From Ulva prolifera (Eukaryota; Chlorophyta; Ulvophyceae; Ulvales; Ulvaceae), in NCBI GenBank assembly GCA_023078555.1, contig CM041197.1:5415810-5479809 (forward strand): a stretch of DNA of 64,000 bases, read 5' to 3'. The first letter of the stretch is position 1. Each line of letters starts with the position of its first letter. The position numbers and the translations under genes were made by a program. Positions 23,727 through 36,253 of this stretch are shown one piece after another. The notes beneath the pieces are model-generated. The model was given only the letters and a program-made list of their open reading frames with translations, had not been told where the DNA came from and searched no databases.

Positions 23727-26700
23727 TCAAGGATGTTCATTGGTGATCGAAGTTGTTATTTTTGCTGCCCGGGGGGTTTCAGCCTCCTCTTCCTTGCCTG
23801 CCACTATGGAGGGACGCGTAGCTTTCGTTGCTTGGATGAGAAGGTCTAGCCTGGCTATCTGACTTGCAGCAACACGTGTGACGCGATCTCGTCCCTGTGG
23901 CCGTTTTCGTTGCCCGTTTTCCACTGGCTTCTCTGGAGGCTTCGGGAACACCTTCAAGGTCTTTATGATCTCCTCAGGTGACATTGCTGCAAGAGGATCT
24001 GCCGACATGGCCTGCAGCAGCATTGAGCGATGGTTGAATACTGTCTGGAGCAATTGACCGGTTGCCATGTTCTCTGGCAGGTTGCCCATACATCTTCTGC
24101 GCATCACCAACCAAATTGCCATGTCCATGCCAGAACTAAGCCTTGCAAGGCCAAAAAGAGCAACAAAAATGCCTACAAGACCGATGCAGCCCTGGTGAGA
24201 TGGTTGAGTACCGTCACGTTCAGTGGCTTCACTCCGTGTGCTGCTGCGGCCTGTTTCCAGAGGGCAGAATAGTGCCTGCTGCTGTCACCTGCTGCAGGCC
24301 CACGCAATGCACTTCGGAGGGCCGCCAGATGCTCGCCTGGTGTTCTGCCTGATGCTGTCCCAAACAACCCCCCAGACGTGTCTGGGACCTTATCATGCGA
24401 TTGGCTGTGTATACCACGCTTTCCTAGACGACTCCCATGCGATACACCATCAGCAGGTTGCTCAGCAGCTTCACCATTCAGAGACGTTGCCACAGGGCAA
24501 GTTTTGGTGCCTGCATCTGCATGTCTCCCCTTGTGCCCTGCATCCACGTCCGTGCTTCCTTAAGATGATGGTGACGCTGCGACCAAAGCATAGATCCAAT
24601 CCAGCAGAGAGAGATGCCACTCAAAGCCACGGACGCCAGCGTCAGCCTCACCTGAACCTGCGTCGACTGCATCACGTCCCGCGGCCTGCAGATGCTCACT
24701 CACCTCTTCAGCCAGTAGTCCAGGATCCAACTCGACGAGGCATTGCGGACCACAATCCCGTTCACCTGGTGCAGATGGTGTCCCCACAGTGCCTGCACAG
24801 CACAAGTGCTTGTGCATGTCTGTGCACACCCATAGAGCCACGGATTCCAAACATCTCATGCGCAAACATCGGCGCATGAGGCAGCTTCACAGGGGCCATC
24901 AGTGAAGGCTGCGTACTGGCGACAGCATCACCGTCCACCAACGGCCGGCCTCCACAGCCAGGTTCACCTTCCGGACTGCGTCCAGGCGCCATATTGGCAG
25001 TGGCTCCTAGTCCAATCTCGGACAGCATGCTTTCTAGGTCCTTTGCGGTTCCAGCAGCCGCCCGACCAGATCTGCCGCACTGCCGTGTGCACGCTGGATC
25101 AGGCCCTTCAGGCCCAGTTTGACCGATCCCACCAGGCCCCATGGATGGACAGGCTCCTGCCGTTGGCGGAGGTGGGTCGGGACTGTCATCTGCACAATCA
25201 TGTTCAAGCATCAGTGTGCATGTACAGGCATCAGTGTACAATAATTCTGTGATATACCACATTGGATGGTAGCAGCTGCGGGACGGATCATTCTCACCAT
25301 TTTCGGCGCTAAATGTGGCAGACTCCACGCGACCATCACAGTCTTCATCCTCCTCCTCCAGGTTCTGCAACTGAGTTAGGAAGCTGGTAAGGATGTTATC
25401 TGCGTGCATCTGGCTGTATGCATTTTCTCGTATCATGTGTGGAGTTGGATCTCTCTTCTGAACGTGTCCCTGATCTGCAACTGCTGATTGAGTTGGATGC
25501 AGAGGGGTGACATGGTGGTGCTGGCCAGCGAAAGGATGGTGCTTGTCCACCACAACTTTCTGCAACCTCAGAATTTCCACAATCAGCGCTTCCACCTGTA
25601 CTCACAAACCAATGATGTTTCCAACCAGGATGTTGATGCCACTTGATGGGGCTGTGTGTTGTCGCATGTGTCAGCTGTGATAAACAGGCGATACACACAT
25701 GTGAGCATGCCTTGGCATTAATGAGACCAGGTATGATACCAGGCATGCAGACCGTTTACATCGCACTGACGCTTTGCAAATCTTCCAACGATGTATGTTA
25801 CCAGCACAATGTGCCTTCCCCTGGCAACCGTGGTCAGTGTGACCACATCACAGCAGACACGACCCCATCCACCGCAGTTGGAGATAGCGCAATGCCGGTT
25901 TTGGCACCGCAAGAAAACCACGGCGATGCTATCGCTGACTCAAGCGGTCACACCATATGCTGCCCTACAAGGGTGGCAGCCGGAGCATGCACTGCATGGG
26001 GAGGAGTGGAAAGAGCCAGGCAAGGCGTACCTCGGTGCGGTTCCTGGCATTCGGCTGATCGATGCCTTCTGCCACTGGATTACCACGGGTTGCCAGGTCT
26101 GACAGGTTGGGCAGACTGGCGAGGCCGACTGGGATGGTTTCCAGGGCGTTCCGTCCAATACGTAATGACTGGAGGCGTGTCAGTTGTGACAGGCTGTCAT
26201 GAAGCATGGAGATCTGGTTACCACTGACGTCGAGGACGCGAAGACCCTTCACATGCGATAATTCTGCGGGAAGAGATGTAAGAGCGTTGTTTGGTGCTGA
26301 CAGACCCACCAACGACCTGAGGCCTGCACATGGCACAGCTGTCAGCCTCAGCAAATCGAAACCAATTGCTTTGTTTCACAATAGCTGAGACTTTCTGATC
26401 ACAGCCCTGACAAGCAATGCAACAGTAAATCAGATGCGCTGCTTGAGGAGAAGCGAAGCCAGTCTACACGGCACAGCATTCTGCATGTCGTAGTCCCTCC
26501 TCTGACTGCCATTGACTGTATGTACATGCGAAGCACAGCGATGCGCACATGTAATCCCGGGGCCAAAGCTCCGGAGCTGGTTGTTGCCAACAAGCAACAT
26601 CCGCAACATGGAGAGCTCAGAAAGGCGTGAAGGTATCATGTCAATGCTGTTGTCTGAAAGCTGCAGGACCCGCAGTGCAGCCATAGAGAATATGGCTTCA

Positions 26701-29700
26701 GGAACAATTGTCAGCTTGTTGCTTTCAAGATTGAGACGCTGCAGGTGGCGGCAGCTGCTGATAGCCGGCGGAAGAGATGTGAGTGAGTTGTGTGCGAGGC
26801 TGAGGTCTTTCAGAACTGCACTGTGCCAGAGAACTTCCGCTGGGCAGGCTGTCAGCTTGAGGCCGGTGAGGGAAAGAGTATCAATGCTGGGCGACAGCAG
26901 CGCCATGAGCGAGCCCTCACCCTCCCCAGTGCCGGCTTCCCGTCCCTGTAGCAGGGGCAACTCCATTAAAACACACATATGACATCTAGCCTGCGCTGAT
27001 GACCACTCCATTGTTCAGACGCCTGACTATCATGCAGTTCTCAAATTGTGTTGCGTGGCGCTGTGCCTTCCTGAAAAGTCATGCAGTGAAGTGATTCAGA
27101 CAACACCTTGTCGAGGATTGCTGCCAGGTGTGGCTCCAGTGGATTATTGTCGAGGCAGATGGCACGCAAGTGCGGCAGCTCAGAGAGAAGCCGTGGCAGC
27201 ACTCGTATCTTGTTTTGCGAGATGTCAAGCTCCTGTAGCGAGCGCATGAGGACCATACAGCCCGGGAGCTCCTCCAGGCCAAGGCCAGAAAGATTCAAGA
27301 CTTGCTGCACAGGGCTGTGAACTTGCACCAGCAGAAGCGGGTTAGCATCATACAAGGAGCGCCACGGTTGCTGGAGATCATTGCCATCCAACTGCAACAT
27401 GGAGAAGCATCAGCACAATAGCTGTGTGGTAGCACATTCGCCTGACCTGCTTTTCTGCTGTTGATTGGAACCTCCACCAGACGCATTTGGAAGCCACCAT
27501 CATAGCCAAATGTACACTGTTACCCACATAACATACATGGGCTGATGGACGCTGCGCATCATGACATGCACAGTACAGAACTTGGACAAGCTTTCTTGAC
27601 CTCCACCAGGCGACACGGATGGTGGAACGGCAGACATGTACAATGTATCATGTACAAACACCTTAAGCGCCTTAAGGCAAATTAGCTGACCAAGCATTAG
27701 ATCCATTTCACGGCAGCCGGTATAGTCCATGTTGAGTTCTTTCAGGGCTGTCAGTTGCAGTGCAGGTCTGGGCATCATTCCGCCCGATAGCTTGCCAATT
27801 GGGTTGAACCCCAGATTGAGCGACTCAAGCTCAACCAGGGAGCTCAGCTCAGGAGGAAGCACTTCAATTTTATTGAATGACACGTCCAGGAACTGCAGAG
27901 ATGTCAGAGACCCGAGTGCGGCTGGCACCAATGTCAGGGCATTGCACGCAAGGCTCAGTTTGCAGAGGCAGGTGAGCCGGCAGACAGGGAGCGGCACTTG
28001 ACTGCACAGAGACACCACAGTGTTAGGTGTAGCAGCGTTGAAATTTTCACTGGAGAAGCAGGTGTATATTCTGCTGGACACGAGAGCCGGTACAACCCGA
28101 ACCATGCGATAATAGATTCAGGACCACGTCCGGACGCTCAACTTGCTGATCATTATGACAGCGTATGCTCAAGTATACTTCAACAAGGGCATGCGCAAGG
28201 GGCATGGTCGCACGTGAATTTGTTCTCTGCAAGGAAGAGGTCAACCAATGGAAGTGTTGCGATTGAATCTGGGAGCGAAGACAGAAGATTGCCTGATAAG
28301 TACATCTGCTGAAGACGCTTGGCGCTTCCAATATCTGCTGGGAGAGCCGTCAGTTCATTGAATGCTGCACATATAACGGCCAGATGCTCCCACCTGCATG
28401 GCAGGTGAATTGCAAATCGCACATCCTGCTTTGCCACATGTACCAGATCCACCAAGAAATGAGAAACTTTGGATGACTCACAATGCCATGCAGGGAGCCA
28501 TGCAGGGTCCACAGTTGAACAACAGAACAACTTTCACCGTGTCAACATCAATGGCAACATCATATCTACCTGGGCACTAGTCATGACAGAACAGGTGGCA
28601 CGAACGGTCACGGCTGACTGGCACAGAAACAATGCGACTACAGGGAGTTTGTGCGGCCAGACAGTCCATAGAATTGCGCTTCATTGGCAGGGGCCCATGC
28701 AATCAGCCACACCAATGTGAGAGTGACTGTTGAACATCCTCACATGAATGCATGAAAAGCGATCAGACAAATCGCACTTTCCGCAGCTATCAGGCAGCTT
28801 CGTGACCTTATTGTGAGCAACATTCAAGAGGACAAGGGTATCCATCTCTGCTGCAGCGGCTACAGATTTGAGCCAATTGTAGCGGGCGTCCAGTATACGC
28901 GTCTGCCACAGCCTCCCGTCCTGTGGCACGTCAGGCAGAGTCTCCAAGCCACAGCAGCGCAGGTCTAGAATGCGATCTTGAGCTGCGCGCTGTAACGACG
29001 CTGCGACCGGATTCTGCGTGGTGTAATCTTGATGACGGCGACGCCGTGCCGAGAGTGTGCGCCTGGGGTCTGCACAACGTTTCTCCATCCATCAGGAGAA
29101 ATATTAGCATACTCACCAAGATCACTTGGCCTGGCAAGTATCCACCAAACATCACCGGTGGCCTGCAGTGAAGGTGTCACACTTGTGCTTGGCGGAAGGA
29201 TGTGTCTCGATATGTGACCGGCAACTGAGCACAGACACATGCAGAAGTGCACAGTGCTGTAAACCACAACAGACAACATTGCCCTGCAACATGCTACTCG
29301 TACAGGATGCTATCGGTGCATGGGCGACGTCGTGCAAACTGTGCAGGGCCATGACATGGCAAGCACCGAGAGACGGGGCATCTGCAGTGTGCCCCATGTG
29401 CAGCTGGCATTGTGATGTACTAAACAATGTGCGTGGATGATGGCCAGCAGCGGCTTCAAAGACACAGATCACAGAAGCACCCACCTGCGAGAACAAAATT
29501 GGAAGGGAGGTGTTGCCCGGGCTTGGTGTTGAATTGAGTCAGGTGCTTGTCAATGAGCCGGTGCTGCTCGCAGATAATCTGAAGGTAGGCACGAATAGCG
29601 TGGAGCTGGCTGCCACGAGCAGACAGAACTTGCTGGGGAACAGCCAGACCTGGATTGCCGTGAACCTCTAGTTCTTCCAGTTCAAGCCAACCCAGCGCAG

Positions 29701-30448
29701 AAGGTATGACACTCAGACTGTTGTTAGATATGTTGAGACGGCGCAGGCTTGTCCACTCATACAGTCTGCCTTGCAGTGCTACAATGCGATTGTGCGAAAG
29801 ATCCAGGACTTCAAGGTGATGTAGAGCGCAAAGCGAGCAGGTGTACGTCTCCAGTTGATTGTTGGAAGCCTGCTTGCACAGAAGCCTGACACAATACAAG
29901 CTATGGCTCAAATAACAAACAAAAAACGAGCACATGCGGTCCCGCACCAGTAGTACTTGCAACTTGGAGCACTTTGATATGTCACGATGAATGGCGGAAA
30001 TGTGATTGGAGGAGATGTCAACAAGCTGGAGATTCACGAGGCACTGGATCTGAGATGGCACTTCGCGGATCTCGTTGGCAGACAGATCGAGAGCTGTTAG
30101 CTCCGTCAGATGTGTAAGCGAGCTGGCAAATCTGCTGATCTTGTTGTTGGCTACTTCTAGGCGCTGTAGCGGCAGCGGCGCCAGCATCGCAGGCATGCCA
30201 TCTGTCAGCTTGTTGTTGTTCATGCAGAGCCGTGTGAGGGATGTAAGGCATGAAAGTGCGCCTGGGACACTGACAAAGCAGTTGAAGCTGACGTTCAGAT
30301 CGACGACTCCTTGGATCCGAAATTCGAGCGGGCGAATGTCCGCCAACTTGTTGCGCGACAGGTCAACGCGGGCTGCATTTCCAACAGTGGACAAAGGTCC
30401 TGGTACGACTGAAAGGTCACATCCCTGATACGATATATCAGTTTCCAT
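23727..30448 (-). CDS. Long leucine-rich-repeat protein (Shoc2/LRRC40-like repeats)
   Basis: Exons 5' to 3': 30448-29948, 29869-29485, 29069-28778, 28393-28214, 28001-27662, 27391-27107, 26945-26549, 26323-26031, 25595-25298, 25189-24830 and 24792-24652. All join in phase through GT-AG borders (1,157 codons). Then come a twelfth exon from 24537 and a last exon ending at 23727, whose junction I could not settle in phase. Exons 1-8 encode many LRRs of the LxxLxLSxNxLxxLPxxL type, e.g. LDVSFNKIEVLPPEL and LNLESNKLTIVPEAI. From exon 9 on the repeats stop and give way to an acidic, Pro/Gly/Ser-rich tail, then a basic segment with SPEEIIKTLKVFP. No kinase, TIR, NB-ARC, signal peptide or membrane segment is visible, so a cytoplasmic or nuclear binding scaffold is likely. 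It is divergent from PAXBP1, with 392 bases between start codons. Confidence 0.85.
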
Positions 30449-30840
30449 TGCGACTCAAAGATCTTGCTTCCAAGTTAGGATCGCCGTACAAGTTTGGAGA
30501 CAGTGTCCTCTATTGACAGAGCAGTTGCTATGAAGACGGCCTGTACCGCAGCATACGGGATACATGGAGACAGCAATGACACTTCTGCGTGCCGCTGCGC
30601 CACGCCACTTGCGCCACGTCGCATTGCTGCAGAGGGTGCTCTGAGTCCTACTGTGGTGCAGGTGCGACAGCGTCCTGTACCTGCCGTTCACGCTACACAC
30701 TGCAGTGTACAACCTTAACTTCCTGACTTAAGGAAACTGCTGATCCTGTGTTTGCGCATTGGCGGAAATCACTAAGTAGAGTGCCAGTAGGGAGGTTGAA
30801 GTGTCCATCAACGAGCGTATGCCTTCTGAATAATCTCATC
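30449..30840. promoter_or_regulatory. Shared intergenic region of two divergent genes
   Basis: 392 bases separate the start codons of the LRR gene (-) and the PAXBP1-like gene (+), so both promoters and 5' UTRs must lie here or overlap. No TATA-like box or repeated operator is obvious. The plus frame is open back to 30748, but the Met at 30841 gives the conserved N-terminus. Confidence 0.55.
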
Positions 30841-33800
30841 ATGGGCTTCAGGCCGCGATCAAATGTGAGACGGAAGCAAAGAGTTGTTGCGGATAGCGAT
30901 GAAGAGGATGACATCGATATTACCAAGCACATCGCGAAGGCGAAGGCAAAGACACACGCAGCACAACCGTCTGCGCGCGCTCCCACGAAGCTCAGTTTTG
31001 GCGACGATGATGATACTGATATCATACTCAAGAAGAAGAAGAAAAAGTCCAAGGCACGGGGTATATCTACTCTTGACCTGGACGGCACCGAGGTGCAAGC
31101 TGCTGGGTCTTCTTACTCCGCAGCCACGTTGGCTGATCTGAAAGATCAAACACCACAGATGCCCTCAAAACATATTGCTCAAGCTGGGGCGCAGTCCAGA
31201 GAAGGTGGTCTGTCCTTTACAACAGCCATGGTACTGGCATACAACTCAGTTGTGATGTGTGCTCAACTCTTGCTGCGTTGCTTGCTGATTAAACATGCAG
31301 TAGTGCGGTGCAGGGCCAGCCGTATTCAAAATGTCAGGCTCATTCAGGGCGAAATCTAGCGCCGTATCGCATGCATCGGCTATGCCGGACTCGTTCAAGA
31401 TGTCCTCAATGGCTGCTGCAGAAGTGGACATCCCGCCACCTGCAGCCCCTCCACATGCACGACCTCAACCTGTGCAGCAGTCTGCAGCAGCAAAACCGTC
31501 CACACAACCGCAAGAAAACATCTCGAAGGACCCGCCAGAAGCTGCAGGTAGGTCGGACGAAGTCGATGGTGAGGACATTGACATTCCCTCGGCGGAGATG
31601 ATCCGATTAGCAAAAGAGAAGCGACAGCGGCTCCGTGGTGCCCACATGGCGCCTGGTTATGTTCCAAGTGACAACCCAGCGTTTCAGAAGGCCTCGGAAT
31701 TCAGGAATGCCGAAGATTCTGTGAAAAAGGGCAGTGATGATGAGTCTGAAGACGACGACCGTGACGATCTGCGCCTGAAATTTTCTGGAGGTGTGTTCAA
31801 GACATGTGCCAGACAATCGCACAAGGATGTTGCCGTGCATCCATAGACGTCACATATCAAACACGAATGGCCACACATGCGGGCCGCGTATACTGCACGA
31901 TCGAGGCGCTGCATGAACGCCGCCTGTTGCTGCCACCTCCGTACCTCGCATTCAATCTGCAGCCGGCCAGATCATCAAGAACTCTCCCTGACACATGTGC
32001 ATGCTGTAGCCAGGTGCCAGTGTGTCCTCGGTAAGCATCGCTTGAGGCTGGCAGAACCTCCTTGGACGCTGCAGCGGTGCTGCTCCGGAGCCCGGGTTTG
32101 CCAGCACGTCAGACTCAGCATTTACTGGTCACTGCAGTTCGAGTACAGGAGAAGCCGCCCAAACACAAACCACCTCCGCAGCTGCCACGGGAGGAGTCAG
32201 ACTCGGGAGAAGACTTCGCCGACGCGCAGGTGCGCAGGGCGCTGGGCGCGGCCGCGTCGGCGCCTTACGCAGCCAGGCTCGCTGCCGCCACTGGTCGGAA
32301 TGCAGCAGGCGGCGCCGCGTACGCCGCGGCTGCCGCGGCCGCGGGGGGCGGCCTGTCTGCCGTGGAACGCGGCGCCACGGCGCTGCGCAGCATGGCCGCC
32401 CACGTTGCGCACATGCGTGCACGGCGGGAGGCAGCCGTGGAGGAGGCCAAGCGCACGCGCGCGCAGGTGGCGGCCGCGGCCGCGGCTGCCGTCGACGCGC
32501 AGCGCGACTTTGGCGAGGCCGGCCAGCGGTATGAGTTCCTTCAGAGCCTACGCTCGTTTGTGCGCGATCTGTGTGCGTGTCTCGAGCACAAGGTCGCGGA
32601 CGTGGAGGCGCTGGAGGAGGAGCGGCTAGCGGCGATGAAGGAGATGTGCGCGGCCACCAGGGCCCAGCGCAGGGAGGTGTGCAGCCGCCCTGCCGTGCAC
32701 ATGGCCGTCACTCAGGCTCCCGCATGAGTATGTTTGTTCAACAGGCGCTCTCTCACACTGTTGCACAGATTACACAGTGCACACGTACGTGTACCAGTCC
32801 CTTTTGCACCACCATCAACAGGTGGCCCTAATCCTGCGTACACGCATTGAATGTGCAGTGTGCAGACACTGGGGGCAAGCGAAGGGCAGCTGCGGCCGTC
32901 CCTATTGCATGGTGCTGCGGCATCGGCACAGTTTTGAAACACTCTCACCCTCACAGCGAGCACCTTTTTTGCCAGTATGTGGTGGGCTATGAGCGGCGGC
33001 GTGTTGTGTGCAGGTCACAGCAGAGGTGATGGTTCCGGCAGCAGCAGCGGTGCAGGCGTGGAAGCGGCGGGAGGACCCTACAGCCGCCGCACAGCAGGCA
33101 GAGCAGGCCGAGCTCCACCGGGCGCTCCCGCCACAGCTCGATGAATTCGGCCGCGATGAGAACGCGGCACGCCGTGACCGCGCGGCGGCGCGCAGCACAG
33201 CGCGCGCTGCCGCCCTCGAGCCGCTCGCCCGGCGCCTTGCGCAGGAGCCCGCAGCGGTGCTCTGCAACGGCCCCAGCCTCGTGGCCGCGGCGTCGGGGGG
33301 CCCGGCGGCAAGCGGCGGCACAGGCGGCGATGACGAGCGGCGGACCTACTACGCACGGCGGATGCGGGAGCTGCGGGAGGTGGCAGGGTCGACGCTTTTG
33401 GATGTGGCGGAGGAGTTTGCGGCGATGCCGGCGGTGCTGCGGCGCGTGGGGGACTTCAAGGCGCAGTTTCCGGCGCAGTATAGCCGCGCGTATGTCTCGG
33501 AGGCGCTTCCGGCGCTGATGTCCGTGTACGTGCGGCTACAGCTGCTGGCATGGGATCCGCTGTACTGCAACGGGGAAGCCCGTGACACTGCAGCGCCGGG
33601 GACACTCAACTTTGAGGAGCATGACTGGTTCCGGGACCTTCTCGAGTTTTCCGGCGACGGTGCGGCCCGCGAGCTGAGAATGTGCTGGCTTCGAATCACC
33701 CAGGGGCTGCGCTCCGCGATCTAGCATGGTGCACCAGACTGTGGGGTCGGCGGTTCCAGGCTGCCATACATGCTTAGGCGAAAGGTCACCGCTGCGCCCG

Positions 33801-34907
33801 TTGTCGGGCTTCATGTGTCTCGGAATCTCATACTGTGCGCTGGCATGGGTGATAGCCTCCTTGGCGCTGATCTCGGTCCATTCAGCATATGCACCATCCA
33901 AAACTGCTGTGCGAGCCGTTCTGGCATGTGCTGAATGTCTGCTTCACGACCTTCCAGAGCTTCCATCCTTCGTCATTCTGCCCATACATAGCCCGCAAAG
34001 CATCCCGTCATTGACAGTTGATGCCGCGCTCTCAGTGAACCCTCTGCATGGCAGCGAATGTGGTTGCGCAATCAGAGCTGCATGACCATCACACCACGGC
34101 CACACTGACCTGCGACCCTTCCAGGCCCACGGCCGTCCACAGTGATGTAACAGCTCAACTGAGGGCTGGCGTTGTGCAGCAGAAGATGACCCAGACACCG
34201 ACCTCGTTCCGGCCGTTGTAGCACAAGTGGTTGTACGGCACTCCTTCTCCCACGCGTTGCAGCATGCATGGGATCCATGCGAACCCGCAGCTGCAGCCGC
34301 GGTCCGCTCCGCCCTAGATTCACTGTTGACGTTTGCCACGCCCGCCACCCAGGAGCACCTCTTTTCCCTTGTGGAGACGATTGCCAAGGGTCTAGGAGAG
34401 GCGGCGGAGGAGGTGGCGGTGCCGGCGTGGCCCCCATCAGCAATGGTGGCGGCCCCTGTGGCCGCGGCTGCGTCGGCATGGGCGTGGCAACAGGCGATTG
34501 CTTTGCTGGCATCAGTGAGCGCCTTCCAGGGCCTCCTGAGCCAGAAGCTGCTGGCAGGAGTTGTTGGGGACCGCATGCTGCACATGCATCTGGTGCCGGC
34601 CATCGACGCGTGTGTGGTGGACGCGGAGCGGCATGCTCAGGGGCATGCCCAGAGTTCCCGTGCTCCTGGGATTGTGGCCGCGTCTCTGGCACTTGCTCTC
34701 CAGCACATCCTGCAAGTGGCCGCGGCGCTGCCACCGAAGTGGCTGCGTGCGAAGGCAGAATCAGGGGAAGGGGTTGCCGCAGTGGCGAGCTTGAAAGCGG
34801 TTGCGAAGCGGGCCGTGCGGCTTGTGGTCGGGGGCGACACCGGGGCAGCAGCACAGAAGCGCCAGGAAGACGCTGAATTGGTGCGTGAGCAGTTGGGGCT
34901 CTCTTAG
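30841..34907 (+). CDS. PAXBP1 / GCFC / ILP1-family nuclear protein
   Basis: Five exons: 30841-31204, 31314-31790, 32138-32676, 33014-33659 and 34183-34907. They join in phase to exactly 917 codons including stop, close to the usual length of animal PAXBP1 and plant ILP1. The N-terminus is basic/acidic (RRKQRVVADSDEEDDID) with a polylysine stretch. Exon 2 has the family motif AEMIRLAKEKRQRLRGA. Exon 3 holds an Ala-rich coiled coil (RRALG... to LEEERLAAMKEM). Exon 4 begins the GCFC domain: YVSEALPALMSVYVRLQLLAWDPL, then EEHDWFRDLLEF. Exon 5 continues it with DDPDTDLVP and a helical C-terminal half. Members associate with spliceosome-disassembly and chromatin factors; ILP1 affects endoreduplication and splicing in plants. 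The 33659/34183 junction restores the conserved linker, which strongly supports the model. Confidence 0.93.
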
Positions 34908-36253
34908 CAGCTGGTTTGATTGGAGCAGTGTGGTGTTTCACGTCTGGAAAACAGCAAACTATCCGTGTAGTTTTGCTCCACATGCTCAGATTGTGCTGAT
35001 CATTGTTGAAGCAGATTTTGACACGTCAAATCCGTGCATCTTGCCAGCAGCATTCAAGCTCTGTCTGGCTGCGGAAAAATGCTGCCCGCATGACCTGTAG
35101 CACGGCCATGCCACACAGCAGTACCTATGGTGTCTGCTCTCTTGTCCGAGAACGACGTCACCAGAAGGCAGTGTACTACGGTAGAAAGTGGACAGTGACC
35201 AGTTGTGCCGATGCATAATTGTCCATGGGCCGCAAGAGCATTCCTCGCAAGGCAAAGATCATCGACAGATCATAGTGCATTCCCTGCTGCTGATATTCTC
35301 GGGTGTGTGATTCAAAGCTCCTGACACCTGGGGGCTGTCCAGCTGTGCTTGTTCGTGGGAGGCTTTCTACACTGCTGCTATTTCCATGTGACGCGTGTCT
35401 CCTGAGATATGTGTTGTGCTGATGTTAGTTCACAATCTAATTTAATTGTCACTTAAGAAGATGACAGTTGTTGTCTGGACAACCGTTCGCATTTGGGAAA
35501 GCATTGAGCATGCTGTTCGGCTGCACGTGCCACACCTTTCGGCGCATGCCCTTCAACGAGCATGGTGCACATAGAGACTCTGAATTTTGCTAGGCCCATA
35601 CGTTTTTGTGCACCGCACGCTCACATTATCGCACAGCTGCGCAGAACAAGACGGTCCAGAATGACATAACGAGGCAGGTGCGCCACAGTTCCTGGCGCGA
35701 CGCACACGTCCCAATAAAACAGCACGCACTACCACCAAATGCAACTGGATAACAATTGTGGTGTAATGTGAGTCCCATATGTCGGGCTGGTGTCCGCGTG
35801 CTTCGAGGGCGTTGATCTTGTTGACCTGGTTATCATCCATCCTCGCCGTGTACATGGCTTACACGCACGGTTGCAGTGGCGCCAATACAGGCAGCGCACA
35901 CGCAATGCAGAGCATAGGATGCCGTGGGTATCACAGTATGATCAGGCCATATGTTCAGCTGATCGGTGACCGGCTAGAAGCTGGCCGGCGCATCGTGTAT
36001 TGCAGAGGGAAGCTCAGGGGCCTCAGCGAGCTGATGAGCCTCGAAAATGAAGACGCGTACGATGCTTCATGTTTGCTTAAGAAACGAGAACGTTCTGCCG
36101 CAACTCAGCACTGTACCGTGTCTGGGCGGTCTTGGTTGCGTCACTCGGAACCTGTGCGTTGTTGGCAGTGGGCTCGGACCAAATGCTTTCCCAGGGCACC
36201 ATTTTGACTACCGCAATAAGCTGTTATATCCGTATTTCTTTGAATATCTGCAG
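34908..36253. other. Region upstream of the methionine aminopeptidase core
   Basis: No confident exon. It should contain the aminopeptidase promoter and its 5' exon(s), including any organelle-targeting peptide, because the first exon I can place (36254) starts mid-codon. Candidate frames at 35779-36207 and 36047-36253 (+) are unproven. Confidence 0.35.
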
